In this document: piece by piece, positions 15,610 to 24,700 of the stretch | How positions within the stretch are numbered: the stretch's first letter is position 1 | Layout of the letters: every line of letters starts with the position of its first letter | Notes under the pieces: generated by a model | The model's input: the letters and a program-made list of their open reading frames with translations, nothing else | What the model was told of the DNA's origin: nothing | Database searches by the model: none | NCBI GenBank assembly: GCA_943326315.2 | Contig: CALPSU020000008.1 | Location: 1 to 25,226, forward strand | From: Chryseobacterium gleum | GTDB lineage: Bacteria > Bacteroidota > Bacteroidia > Flavobacteriales_D > Crocinitomicaceae | Reading direction: 5' to 3' | Length of the DNA: 25,226 bases | Made by a program: the position numbers and the translations under genes

Positions 15610-15617
15610 TAAATTTG
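15610..15617 (+). promoter_or_regulatory. Candidate -7 box for cphB
   Basis: TAAATTTG matches TAnnTTTG and lies 19 bp before the ATG at 15637. A second match, TAATTTTG at 15624-15631, is probably too close to the start codon. No standard-spaced TTG -33 element is visible. Confidence 0.35.
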
Positions 15618-15636
15618 TTTTAATAATTTTGATAAA

Positions 15637-16512
15637 ATGAATAATCCAAAGGGAAAATTAATTGTTATAGGTGGGTCAGTTGACAGAGGTAGTTTTTCTG
15701 AGAGTACGGATGATTTACAACGAAATTTAAAGTTTTTTGAGAAAGGAATTTTAAAAAGAATCACTACTGAATCTTTAAAAAATAGTCTATCTCAAGTTGA
15801 GATTATTACTACTGCTTCAATGATTCCTGAAGAAGTTGGTGAAGAATATATAAAGGCTTTTGCTCAATTAGATGTTTTAAATGTTGGCGTTTTAAATATA
15901 AAAACCCGTGAAGAAGCAAATTCATCTGAATTTGTTGAGCGTTTAAGAAAAGCGGATGTTGTTGTTTTTACTGGTGGTGATCAATTACGTTTGACTTCTA
16001 TTTTTGGTGGTACAACTTTTCATCATTTGTTATTGGAAAAATATCAAAATGAAGAATTTATAATTTCAGGAACATCTGCAGGAGCTGCTGCTAGTTCAAA
16101 TAATATGATTTACCAAGGAAGTTCTCATGAAGCTTTATTAAAAGGGGAAGTTAAAATTACGGGTGGACTAGGTTTTATAAATAACGTAATTATAGATACG
16201 CATTTCGTACAACGTGGACGAATTGGACGATTATTGTACGCTTGTGCAAGTAATCCAATTAATTTAGGTATTGGATTGGGTGAAGATACAGGTTTATTGA
16301 TCAAGAATGGGACTGATTTAGAAGCGATTGGATCTGGATTGGTAATCTTGGTAGATGGTACAAATATGAGGGATACAAGTTTAACGGATGTTGCTATGGG
16401 TGAACCTGTTTCAATTGAAAATTTAACGGTTCATGTTATGGCTTTAGGATGTCATTTTGATCTAAAAACTAAGAAGTTAACTATTCCTCATCCTACTGAT
16501 TTGGCAGTTTAA
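15637..16512 (+). CDS. cphB: Cyanophycinase CphB
   Basis: A 291-residue S51-family serine exopeptidase that degrades cyanophycin to beta-Asp-Arg dipeptides. The nucleophile is S147 in G-T-S-A-G-A-A-A (145-152). F-T-G-G-D-Q-L-R (111-118) and D-T-H-F-V-Q-R-G-R (187-195) match the substrate-binding and active-site blocks of known cyanophycinases; in the second block H189 is a likely triad member. There is no signal peptide, and the length matches intracellular CphB rather than the longer secreted CphE type. So it should mobilise the cell's own granules rather than digest external polymer. It is divergent from cphA with 177 bp between starts and ends at a bidirectional terminator shared with the isoaspartyl peptidase operon. 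Confidence 0.95.
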   Translation: MNNPKGKLIVIGGSVDRGSFSESTDDLQRNLKFFEKGILKRITTESLKNSLSQVEIITTASMIPEEVGEEYIKAFAQLDVLNVGVLNIKTREEANSSEFVERLRKADVVVFTGGDQLRLTSIFGGTTFHHLLLEKYQNEEFIISGTSAGAAASSNNMIYQGSSHEALLKGEVKITGGLGFINNVIIDTHFVQRGRIGRLLYACASNPINLGIGLGEDTGLLIKNGTDLEAIGSGLVILVDGTNMRDTSLTDVAMGEPVSIENLTVHVMALGCHFDLKTKKLTIPHPTDLAV

Positions 16513-16585
16513 TATTAGTCTTTTTAGCTTTGTTTGAAAACTTTTTTGAGTTGATTTTTTAAAAAAAAGCTGAAATTTTATAAAA

Positions 16586-16625
16586 TTAAAAACCCGATTC
16601 ATTTTAAGTGAATCGGGTTTTTTAA
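16586..16625. terminator. Bidirectional terminator between cphB and the isoaspartyl peptidase gene
   Basis: A 16-17 bp inverted repeat (16586-16601 with 16609-16625, core ACCCGATTCA/TGAATCGGGT, 7-nt loop) is flanked by an A-run on the left and a T-run on the right. It can therefore end transcription from both converging genes. Confidence 0.9.
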
Positions 16626-16643
16626 TTTTTTGAATTAGAATGT

Positions 16644-17585
16644 TTATTTATAAATACCTATAAAAATTTCACTTTCTGAAGATTTTTTAGCTCTATACAT
16701 ACCTTCTGAATTAAAAGGTAATTCGATATTACCTTCTTTATCGATAGCTATTAATCCTCCTTCACCTCCAATTTTCACTAATTTGTCCATTACTACAATA
16801 TCGCACGCTTCTTTTAAAGAAAGTCCTTTATATTCCATTAAACAGGAAACGTCGTATGCAACAACTGAACGAATGAAGAATTCTCCATGACCTGTGCAGC
16901 TTATAGCACAAGTATTATTATTTGCGTATGTTCCCGCACCGATGACAGAGCTATCACCAACTCTACCATATTTTTTATTTGTCATTCCTCCTGTGCTTGT
17001 TCCGGCAGCTATATCTCCATGAATATCTAATGCAACACAACCTACAGTGCCAAATTTCTTTTCACCATTTTCGAATTTATCTTCGGTATGATCTAAAAAA
17101 ACACCATCACTTTCTTTCGCTTGATCCAATTGATTTTTTCTCATTTGAACAAAGAAATATTCATCATCTGCTTTTTCTGCCCCAATTTTTTCAGCAAATT
17201 CTAGAACACCAGAACCAGTTAAAAAAACATGTTCAGATTTCTCCATAACTGCTTTTGCTAAACTAATTGGGTTTTTAATATTCGTTACACCTGCAACCGC
17301 TCCAGCCATTAAATCTTTACCATTCATGATACTAGCGTCCATTTCATTTTTACCTTTATTTGTAAAAACAGAACCTTTTCCAGCATTAAATAAAGGATTA
17401 TCTTCTAGTGATCTAATAGCAAATTCTACAGCTACTAAGGATGTTCCACCATTTTTTAATATATTTTCTCCAGCAATAATAGCATCTCTTAAAGCTTCTG
17501 TATAAGCCGTTTCTTTCTCTTTAGTCATGGTGCTCTTTAGGATTGTTCCTGCTCCACCATGAATTGCAATTGCATATTTACCCAT
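16644..17585 (-). CDS. Isoaspartyl peptidase / plant-type L-asparaginase
   Basis: A 313-residue N-terminal-nucleophile hydrolase that cleaves beta-aspartyl dipeptides and L-asparagine. It is made as a precursor cut before the catalytic Thr, here T180 in F-G-T-V-G-C-V. The substrate-carboxylate pair R208 and D211 (G-R-V-G-D-S-S) has the same offsets from the Thr as E. coli IaaA (T179, R207, D210). The opening I-A-I-H-G-G-A-G and the mid-segment N-A-G-K-G-S-V-F-T are family standards. No signal peptide is present, so it is cytoplasmic, unlike the secreted glycosylasparaginase-type relatives. It faces cphB across a shared terminator. Plant-type asparaginases of cyanobacteria are known to hydrolyse the beta-Asp-Arg released by cyanophycinase, and this is its likely job here. 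It is the last gene of the M16 operon, 10 bp after its neighbour. Confidence 0.94.
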   Translation of the reverse strand: MGKYAIAIHGGAGTILKSTMTKEKETAYTEALRDAIIAGENILKNGGTSLVAVEFAIRSLEDNPLFNAGKGSVFTNKGKNEMDASIMNGKDLMAGAVAGVTNIKNPISLAKAVMEKSEHVFLTGSGVLEFAEKIGAEKADDEYFFVQMRKNQLDQAKESDGVFLDHTEDKFENGEKKFGTVGCVALDIHGDIAAGTSTGGMTNKKYGRVGDSSVIGAGTYANNNTCAISCTGHGEFFIRSVVAYDVSCLMEYKGLSLKEACDIVVMDKLVKIGGEGGLIAIDKEGNIELPFNSEGMYRAKKSSESEIFIGIYK

Positions 17586-17595
17586 TGATTTTATT

Positions 17596-18855
17596 TTATC
17601 CTGCTGAAACTACTGTCATTTCCTCCCAAACCAAATACTTTATAGCCAACTCTTGTAGTCTTGTCGGGGTTACAGAATGTAAAGATTCGATTGTTCTATT
17701 GTAAAAATCAAAGTCTAGTCCTTGAGCTTCTGCGCTTAAGTACAGATCCATCATTGAATATGGTCCATCTGCACTTTTTAATAATTGACCTAATAAATAA
17801 TTTTTGATTAAATCTAATTCTTCCTCTAGGATTAATTCAGTTTTTAGTCGATCAATTTCAAATTTAATTTCATTTAAAGTGTCTTCTTTCACTTCTTTAC
17901 CTACCTCTGTTGCAATCATAAAGTAACCTAAGTTATTGTATTCTGCTACCATTGAGCCAATTCCGTAAGTATAACCTTTATCTTCCCGAATGTTTGACAT
18001 TAAACGACTACCGAAATAGTCGCCTAGTATAGTATTGAGAACCAGGAAGTCATTATAGTCTTCGTGGGTTTTGTTAAATAAAATTTTCCCAACTCTAATT
18101 GCTGTTTGTACGGCATTTTCTTTTTCTACATGAGATTCACCAGAAAGATTTTGAATATTTTTTTCAAATTCTCCTTTTCCTATTTTAGCCCATTTACCTA
18201 CAGTGTCTATTATTTCATCAATTGTGTCTTGTTCTAAATTACCAACAACTACAATTTTTGTAAGACCATTTTGATAATGTTCTTGAAAGAATTTTTTCAA
18301 GGTTTGAATCGAAACATTTTCATAATAATCTTCTGTAGCGACGGCAGAATATGTTTCAGAAGAATGAAATAGTTTATTTTGAAATTCACGCTGACATAAA
18401 TAACTTACTTTTTCCATGTTAGTCATGAACGCTTGTTTTTTATCTGCTAAAAGTTCATTTACTTCTTTTTCTAAAAATGCAACATTATCTATTGCATCAA
18501 TTAAAACATGAAGAATTGGTAAAACATTTTCTCTTAAACAATACATGGAAACAACTGCATTTTCTGCAGAAAGACCACTTTCCATAAAGCCACCCAAGGC
18601 ATCAATTTCATTGTTGATTTGGGTTGAGCTTTTATCTTTTGTTCCTGATAATAAAAGTCCATTTACGAAGGAAGGTATTCCTTTTTTAGCTTTAATGTTT
18701 CCTGCGTCGAAGTATAGATCGAAACGAGTTGTTTCATTCGCCACATCCTTCATGAAAAATAATTTCACTTCGGGTGTAATGTCGTAAATAATTGGCTTGA
18801 TAAAATCAATTTTATTAATTGATTTTAATTCAGGTTGAATCGTTCTATTTAGCAT
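17596..18855 (-). CDS. M16 family peptidase-like protein, non-catalytic partner
   Basis: A 419-residue M16 (insulinase/pitrilysin-like) protein that lacks the zinc motif: the expected position reads I-P-S-F-V-N-G-L-L (60-68) instead of HxxEH. It keeps the R/Y pair that shapes the substrate pocket, in N-I-R-E-D-K-G-Y-T-Y-G (R290 with Y295 or Y297). It overlaps the catalytic M16 gene by 11 nt. Paired M16 proteins of this kind, one with zinc and one with the R/Y pair, form heterodimers in other bacteria. No signal peptide is seen, so the complex should act in the cytoplasm on unfolded peptides. It lies 10 bp before the isoaspartyl peptidase gene. Confidence 0.9.
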   Translation of the reverse strand: MLNRTIQPELKSINKIDFIKPIIYDITPEVKLFFMKDVANETTRFDLYFDAGNIKAKKGIPSFVNGLLLSGTKDKSSTQINNEIDALGGFMESGLSAENAVVSMYCLRENVLPILHVLIDAIDNVAFLEKEVNELLADKKQAFMTNMEKVSYLCQREFQNKLFHSSETYSAVATEDYYENVSIQTLKKFFQEHYQNGLTKIVVVGNLEQDTIDEIIDTVGKWAKIGKGEFEKNIQNLSGESHVEKENAVQTAIRVGKILFNKTHEDYNDFLVLNTILGDYFGSRLMSNIREDKGYTYGIGSMVAEYNNLGYFMIATEVGKEVKEDTLNEIKFEIDRLKTELILEEELDLIKNYLLGQLLKSADGPYSMMDLYLSAEAQGLDFDFYNRTIESLHSVTPTRLQELAIKYLVWEEMTVVSAG

Positions 18856-20092
18856 TTTGTGTCGCTTTTACTTTTAATAAAGTACAATTTGATTTAACTA
18901 ATACATATTGCGCCATTTCATGTAAGTGAGTTGGTTTTATTGCATTATATACTTCGCTTTCTTCGTTTATTCCGTTTGCATCTCCTAGTAATTCAAATGT
19001 ACAGAGATTCATCGCTCGGTTTAATAATCCTTGTTCTGAAAATTCCTTTTCAGTTCTAATTTTGATCATTAATCTTGCTAATTCTTCATCCGGCATTATC
19101 TCTTTCTTCAGTTCGTTTATAACTTCCCAAAGCGCACTGTCTAATTCTTCAAAAGTTTTACCATCGTTTAGTTTTCCTGAGATAACTAAAAGTCCATGAT
19201 CTAAAGACCCCGTAATGTATGCACTGATATTCGATACAATTTGCTTTTCTTTTTTCAAAGAAATGTATAATCGAGATGATTTTTCTCTTCCTAAAGCATC
19301 CGATAATATATCTACAATATAATAAGCCGGATCTCTTCGCTCTGGCATTTTGAATGCGTAATAAAATGCATCCGTAGGAACATCTCTTTCGATAGTTTTT
19401 TCCTTAAATTTTTTCTGTTCAGGTTCTAGAGGTAATATTCTAGCAGGTTTTTTTCCTGACGGAATGTTGCCATACCATTTTGTTACCAATGCTTTTACAT
19501 GATCTAATTCTAGATTTCCTGCTATACATAAAATAGCATTGCTCGGACAATAATGTTTTTGAAAAAATGCTTTAACATCGTCCATTGTAGCATCTTCAAT
19601 GTGTTTTATTTCTTTACCAATAGTTGCCCATTTATAGGGATGTTTTTCATAGGCGAGTGGTCGTAGTTCTAACCAAACATCTCCGTATGGTTGGTTTAAG
19701 TAACGTTGCTTAAATTCTTCAATAACAACATTTCTCTGAACCTCCAAACTTTTATCTGTAAATGCTAAAGAGAGCATTCTATCACTTTCTAACCAAAGTG
19801 CTGTTTCAATGTTTTGTACTGGAAGAACATCGTAATAATTTGTTATATCATTGGATGTAAAAGCATTGCTTTCACCGCCTGCATTTTGAAGTGGGGCATC
19901 GAAGTCTGGGATATTTACAGAACCACCAAACATTAAATGTTCAAATAGATGTGCAAATCCTGTTTTTTCTTCGGATTCATCTCTTGCGCCTACATCAAAT
20001 AATGTATTTACTACTGCCATCGGAGTAGTCACATCTTTATGAAAAATGACAGTTAATCCGTTGTCTAATTTAAATCTTTCAAATTCAATCAT
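18845..20092 (-). CDS. M16 family zinc metallopeptidase, catalytic subunit
   Basis: A 415-residue M16 peptidase with the inverted zinc motif H-L-F-E-H (H48, E51, H52) in G-F-A-H-L-F-E-H-L-M-F. The third zinc ligand should be E125 or E126 in V-V-I-E-E-F. The R/Y pair is not obvious in the C-terminal half (S-R-L-Y-I-S-L-K-K-E), which fits a heterodimer with the following M16 protein, where the pair is present. There is no signal peptide. Its ATG overlaps the stop codon of the nitronate monooxygenase-like gene by one base (TAATG), and its own end overlaps the next M16 gene by 11 nt, so the four genes are one coupled operon. Peptide degradation in the cytoplasm is the expected role. Confidence 0.93.
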   Translation of the reverse strand: MIEFERFKLDNGLTVIFHKDVTTPMAVVNTLFDVGARDESEEKTGFAHLFEHLMFGGSVNIPDFDAPLQNAGGESNAFTSNDITNYYDVLPVQNIETALWLESDRMLSLAFTDKSLEVQRNVVIEEFKQRYLNQPYGDVWLELRPLAYEKHPYKWATIGKEIKHIEDATMDDVKAFFQKHYCPSNAILCIAGNLELDHVKALVTKWYGNIPSGKKPARILPLEPEQKKFKEKTIERDVPTDAFYYAFKMPERRDPAYYIVDILSDALGREKSSRLYISLKKEKQIVSNISAYITGSLDHGLLVISGKLNDGKTFEELDSALWEVINELKKEIMPDEELARLMIKIRTEKEFSEQGLLNRAMNLCTFELLGDANGINEESEVYNAIKPTHLHEMAQYVLVKSNCTLLKVKATQNAK

Positions 20093-21045
20093 TAAAATAT
20101 GTATTTAGCAGAATTTTGTTCTATTAAAGCTTGTTTGTATTCGGTAATTATTTCTTTAACAATTTCCGCAGCTGGTTTAATTTCATCAACCAATCCAGCA
20201 ATTTGACCAATTTCTAATTCACCTTCAATTAAATCTCCTTCAAACATTCCTTTTTTTGCTCTCCCTCTCCCAAGTAACTCTTTAATTTGTTCAGGTTGAG
20301 CACATTCTTCGTATGCTTTTTGAAGTTTATTAAAAAACTCATTTTTCAAGAGGCGAACAGGAGTTAAATCCTTTAACGTAAGTAATGTGTCTCCTTCTTT
20401 TGAATCAATAATTATTTTCTTGAAATTCGAATGTGCACTAGATTCAGGAGAAGCAACAAATCGACTTCCGATTTGAACACCATCCGCACCTAAAATCATA
20501 GTAGCCAACATTCCACGTCCTGTTCCGATTCCTCCCGCGGCAATAAGTGGAATTTTAATTTCAGCTGCCACCATTGGTATTAAGCATAATGTTGTAGTTT
20601 CATCCCTTCCATTATGTCCTCCGGCTTCAAACCCTTCAGCTACAACAGCATCAACTCCTGCGTCTTCCGCTTTTTTTGCAAATTTCACACTAGAAACAAC
20701 GTGAACAACAGTTATTCCATGCGATTTTAAAAGAGCGGTGTATGTTTTTGGATTTCCCGCCGAAGTAAATACGATTGGAATTTTGTATTTTATTATTAAT
20801 TGAATATGTTCGTCAATATTCGGATAAAGCATTGGTAAATTAACTGCAAAAGGTTTATTGGTAGCAGCTTTACATTTTATTAAATGTTCTTCTAAAATTT
20901 CAGGATACATTGACCCAGAACCAATAATTCCTAGTCCTCCAGCATTAGAAACTGCAGAGGCTAATTTCCATCCAGAGCACCAAATCATTCCAGCTTGAAT
21001 GATAGGATATTGAATTTTAAAAAGGGAAGTTATTCTATTTTCCAT
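20092..21045 (-). CDS. Nitronate monooxygenase-like flavoprotein (NPD family)
   Basis: A 317-residue FMN-dependent TIM-barrel protein of the 2-nitropropane dioxygenase family. The FMN and active-site blocks are Y-P-I-I-Q-A-G-M (13-20), E-G-F-E-A-G-G-H-N-G (137-146, with H144 as the probable catalytic base), A-A-G-G-I-G-T-G-R-G (169-178) and G-A-D-G-V-Q-I-G-S-R-F (186-196). Such proteins oxidise alkyl nitronates; the related enoyl-ACP reductase FabK shares the fold and is the main alternative. It is the first gene of the operon with the M16 pair and isoaspartyl peptidase. A near-match -7 box (TATTTTCG, minus strand, 21054-21061) lies just upstream. Why it is coupled to peptidases is unclear. 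Confidence 0.88.
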   Translation of the reverse strand: MENRITSLFKIQYPIIQAGMIWCSGWKLASAVSNAGGLGIIGSGSMYPEILEEHLIKCKAATNKPFAVNLPMLYPNIDEHIQLIIKYKIPIVFTSAGNPKTYTALLKSHGITVVHVVSSVKFAKKAEDAGVDAVVAEGFEAGGHNGRDETTTLCLIPMVAAEIKIPLIAAGGIGTGRGMLATMILGADGVQIGSRFVASPESSAHSNFKKIIIDSKEGDTLLTLKDLTPVRLLKNEFFNKLQKAYEECAQPEQIKELLGRGRAKKGMFEGDLIEGELEIGQIAGLVDEIKPAAEIVKEIITEYKQALIEQNSAKYIF

Positions 21046-21252
21046 AATACCTACGAAAATACGTTATTAAATCCCTTGATAAATGGAGTGTTTTTGTTTT
21101 TTTGAACGGTTGAATGTGTATGAAGTAAGTTCATATTAATTAGCTAATATTTTTTAAGTTTTTTATTTAATTCTTAAAACCTATATTTACATTTCTAATA
21201 AATTTTCACCCTAAAACATTCGGTCAATTTTATTAGGGGCTGTTGTTATAAA

Positions 21253-21792
21253 ATGGTTGTTATGAGTCAGGAAAATCAGTGTTTAGAATGGAAGGAATCT
21301 TGGAGAGATGAGTATCTCAAATGGATTGCTGGATTTGCAAATGCGAATGGAGGAATTCTATATATAGGTAAAAATGATAAAGGAAAAAGTGTTGGATTAT
21401 TAAATGCTTCATTATCAAGTCATCCATCGAAGCCTGCAAATCCAGATATTGCCAATACTTTTTTTAGGGTTGGAATGATTGAATCTTGGGGGCGTGGAAT
21501 CTCAAAAATAATCACTGAATGTGAGCAGTTTAATTTACCAACACCTACATACTCTTCAACCTTTGGAGGACTAATGATTACCTTCTTTTCAATGGTTGAA
21601 ATGTCGGGCAAAATGTCGGGCAAAATTTTAGAATTAATTAAGAAAAATCCTGAAATAACTTCATCTCAATTAGCTCGAAAAACAAGGTTAACAGTTCGTT
21701 CAGTAGAAAGAAATATTAAAGAATTGAGAGATCAAAATAAAATTGAGAGAGTTGGTCCTGGTAATGGTATTCATTGGAAAATCAACGAGTAA
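21253..21792 (+). pseudogene. Internally deleted AlbA_2/RecG-like ATP-binding protein gene
   Basis: The 179-residue reading frame joins two ends of a protein family normally about 400-480 residues long. Residues ~5-50 are the start of a Schlafen AlbA_2 domain (L-E-W-K-E-S-W-R-D-E-Y, F-A-N-A-N-G-G-I-L-Y-I-G). Residues ~56-90 (H-P-S-K-P-A-N-P-D-I-A, E-S-W-G-R-G-I) are the segment that usually lies far downstream, in the C-terminal part. Residues ~118-179 are a winged helix (T-S-S-Q-L-A-R-K-T-R-L-T-V). The rest of AlbA_2 and the GHKL-like middle, some 240-250 residues by my recollection of intact relatives, are missing without a frame break. The junction is near 21400-21420. Start may be ATG 21253 or 21262. 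It is most likely a decaying remnant, though a small DNA-binding protein could still be made. Confidence 0.72.
21601..21624 (+). repeat. Two-copy 12-bp tandem repeat encoding MSGK-MSGK
   Basis: ATGTCGGGCAAA occurs twice in direct tandem, inside the deleted AlbA/RecG-like gene and just before its winged helix. Copy number changes would keep the frame and change only linker length. Similar short tandem linkers are common before the C-terminal helix-turn-helix in this family. Confidence 0.8.
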
Positions 21793-21795
21793 AGG

Positions 21796-24700
21796 ATGGT
21801 TAAAATATATATATATATTCTGTTATTTGTTTTTCTTACAGGAAACAACCTGTTCTCTCAAGAAATAGAACACGAACATTCCATTCATAATGCTTTCATT
21901 GAAAACAAAAGGCAATGGAATGATGATATTCTATTCAAATCAAAATTTAATGGAGGGAATTTATGGATTCAGCAGAATAAGTTTTTGTTTCATTTACAAG
22001 ATTTTTCAGCAACTCATGAAGCACATGCAAATTTGAGCGGAGAAAAGTTTACAAAGGAGAATAGACAAACGGTTGTTCACCTAAATTTTATCGGTTCGAA
22101 TAAAGTGACTGAAATTCAGAAATCAATACCAACTTCTTCTTATTATAATTATTTTTTAGGTAACGACTCTTCAAAATGGGCTTCTGATGTGCGTGGTTTT
22201 TCTGAGGCAACTTTAATCGATTTTTATAATGGAATTGATTTAAAATTAATTGAAAATTTGGAAGATTTAAAATATGAGTTTCACGTTAAACCTACTATTG
22301 ATCCTAATCAAATTTTGTTGGAATATGTAGGACAAAAATACATTCAAATTGGTAGTGAAGGGAACTTAATTGTTTCAACTGAGTTGGGAAACATTATTGA
22401 AAATAAGCCATATTCATATCAAATTATCAACGGCAAAGTAATTGAAGTAAAATGTGAATTTATTTTATTAAATAATAACGTAAGTTTTAAACTAGGAAGG
22501 TATAATCCAGAAATTGAGCTAATTATTGATCCAAAAGTAATTTTCGCAACTTACAGCGGGTCGACTACAGATAATTTTGGTATGACAGCTACTTATGCTC
22601 ATAATGGCGATGCTTACAGTGGAGGAACTATTTTCGGAAATACTTATCCTACACCTGATATTGGTGCATACGATGTAAATTCAAATTTTTCAGTTCAGCA
22701 AGGAGATTATGGAATAACGGATGTTTTTATTTCGAAGTATTCTTCTGATGGAACACAGATGTTATGGACTTCATTTATTGGTGGAGGAAATGATCATCAA
22801 GGAACAGAAACGGTTCATAGTTTAATTGCAGACAAAAATGATAATCTTTATTTTTTTGGAGCAACTTCAAGTGTTGATTTTCCAATTGTAAATGGATTTC
22901 AGATTTCTCATGGAGGTGGAGTTCCCGGGTTGAATTTCATGTCAAATGGAGTATATCATTTAAATCAAGGAACTGATATTTTTGTATCTAAATTAAGTTC
23001 TAATGGGCATAATTTATTGGGGTCTACTTATGTAGGAGGAGCAGGGAATGACGGTGTAAATTACACTTCGAATTTAGGATATCACCATTTAATGACTAAT
23101 TATGGAGATAATTATCGAGGAGAAATTATGTTGGATAAGAATGATGAATGCATTGTTACTTCTTGTTCAAGATCTACAAATTTCCCTATTTTAAAATCGT
23201 TTCAAGCAATAAATAATGGAGGTCAAGATGGAGTTATTTTCAAATTATCATCTAATTTATCATCTTTATTGTGGTCAAGTTATTTTGGAGGATCTAAAGA
23301 TGATGCATGTAATTCTGTAAAAATAGATTCAAATGATTTTATTGTTTTTGCTGGAGGGACAACATCTATAGATTTACCCAAAACTATAGGAGGATGGAAT
23401 CCGAATTATAAAGGAGGTGTTACAGATGGTTTTGTTTGTAAATTGGTGCCATCAGGTGACACTATAAAACAAACATCTTATGTTGGTTCTACAAGCTATG
23501 ATCAAGTGTTTTTTATTGAAATAGATCGAAATAATAATGTTTTTTTGTTAGGTCAGACTAGAGGAGGAACATTTCCAGTTGTAAATTCAACATTTGTAAA
23601 TTTAAAAAGTAGTCAATTTATTTGTAAATTGAATTCCGCTTTGACTACAGTTTTAAACTCTACAGTTTTTGGAAATGGAGATACAACAATTAATATTTCG
23701 CCTGCAGCATTTTTAGTGGATGTATGTGGAAATATGTATGTTTCTGGTTGGGGAGCAAGTGTGTTTAGTTCAAGTCCATTAACTGGAATGCCAGTTACTT
23801 CTCCTCCATCAAATCTATTAAATGGATATGATTTTTACCTTTTAGTTTTGAGCAGATCATTTGATACTTTGATTTTTGCAAACTATTTAGGAGGTGCATT
23901 TGCAAGAGAACATGTTGATGGGGGAACATCTCGTTTTGACAAATATGGAATAATTTATCAGTCTGTTTGTGGAGGTTGTGGAGGTTTTAGTGATTTTCCT
24001 ACTTTTCCTAATCCAGGAGTTTGGTCGAATAATAATTTAAGTAGTAATTGTAACAATGTTGTTTTTAAATTTGATTTTGAAATTCGACCGAAAAGTAAAT
24101 TTACAACTGCCTCTTTGGTTGTTTGTAAAAATCATCCTTTAGCCATTCAAATGACTGACTCTATTAAAAAATCAGATACTTTTTTATGGGATTTCGGTAA
24201 TGGAAACACTAATATTACTGATAAGAAACCATACGCTATTTATTTAGATACAGGAGTTTTTAGAATTAAATTATTCGTTACAGACAGTGTTTGTTTATTG
24301 GTTGATTCAATGTTTATTGATATTAAGGTAATTGATGATATTAAATTACAGCTAATTCCATCTCAATTTGAAATTTGCAAACCTATTCAAAGTATATTAG
24401 TTGCAAATAGTTTTGGGACAGCAGATTATTTTATTTGGTCAACTAATAAAAATTTCACGGATACTTTGAATATTTCAGTTTCAGATTCTACCTATTCTAC
24501 TTTGATATCGCATTCAGGTTATTTGTATGTAAAAGCCGGGAATTCTTCTTGCTTTAAAATGGACAGCTTACTTATTAATGTAATTAGTTCAAACATTTCT
24601 TTATCAGGCGATACGAAAATTTGTAAAAAGGATATTTCAGAAATTAGTATAGAAAATTCAACACCTTCTATTTCTTTTAATTATGTTTGGTTACCTTCGA

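Noticed and set aside
17596..18855. The second M16 gene as a broken pseudogene because it lacks HxxEH
   Set aside because: It is full length, keeps the R/Y pair and is coupled to a catalytic partner, which is the known heterodimer arrangement.
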